A DNA stretch of 64,000 bases. It comes from Plectrocnemia conspersa. Its lineage: Eukaryota > Arthropoda > Insecta > Trichoptera > Polycentropodidae. The notes under the pieces were generated by a model. That model was given only the letters and a program-made list of their open reading frames with translations. It did not search any database and was not told the origin of the DNA. Of the stretch, positions 63,961-64,000 are shown in pieces (position 1 is the first letter of the stretch; each line of letters starts with the position of its first letter). The stretch is from positions 682,001 to 746,000 of the forward strand of contig VTFK01000092.1 in NCBI GenBank assembly GCA_009617715.1. Direction: 5' to 3'. Both the position numbers and the translations under genes were made by a program.

Positions 63961-64000
63961 ATTACAGATATCACTATTTTTACCCAACCAAATTTTATAT

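Overview
The window is AT-rich nuclear DNA from an arthropod, most likely an insect. The evidence is multi-exon genes with GT-AG introns, introns full of relics of mariner/Tc1, hAT, piggyBac and jockey-like LINE elements, tRNA-derived SINEs and TA microsatellites, and no bacterial-style gene packing. I cannot name the species from sequence alone.

Three protein-coding genes are well supported. (1) On the minus strand, 9016 down to 1100, a PWWP-domain and C2H2-finger chromatin-type protein of about 2262 residues; its last exon is 6.3 kb, and a CpG-rich promoter with a probable 5-prime leader exon lies near 12.0-12.4 kb. (2) On the plus strand, 15557-19724, a complete seven-exon GKAP1-like gene (G kinase-anchoring protein 1; 289 residues). 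(3) On the minus strand, 40002 down to 21739, fifteen exons of an ADAMTS-family secreted metalloprotease, from part of the prodomain to the stop; its signal peptide and first prodomain exons were not found and probably lie further right or beyond the window. The PWWP gene and GKAP1 diverge; GKAP1 and ADAMTS converge near 20.4-21.7 kb, where a further minus-strand coding-like stretch (20771-20975) is unexplained.

Exon phases could be checked by hand. GKAP1 closes perfectly in frame. The PWWP gene and the ADAMTS gene each need exactly two single-base removals, all four in or beside short homopolymers, after which each total is a multiple of three. This looks like insertion-type sequencing or assembly error, not gene decay, but it must be tested.

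From 40 to 64 kb there is no confident gene. That part holds SINE copies of two families, short hAT-like foldback elements with 8-bp target duplications, a TA tract of about 157 bp, and several GC/CpG-richer patches without transposon signatures that may be regulatory or unrecognised 5-prime exons of ADAMTS. The most unusual items are a degraded second metalloprotease catalytic segment inside the big ADAMTS intron (29.7 kb), a perfect 26-bp-stem hairpin in a GKAP1 intron, a split mariner relic, and the pattern of +1 homopolymer frameshifts. I did not find a convincing new multi-gene system.
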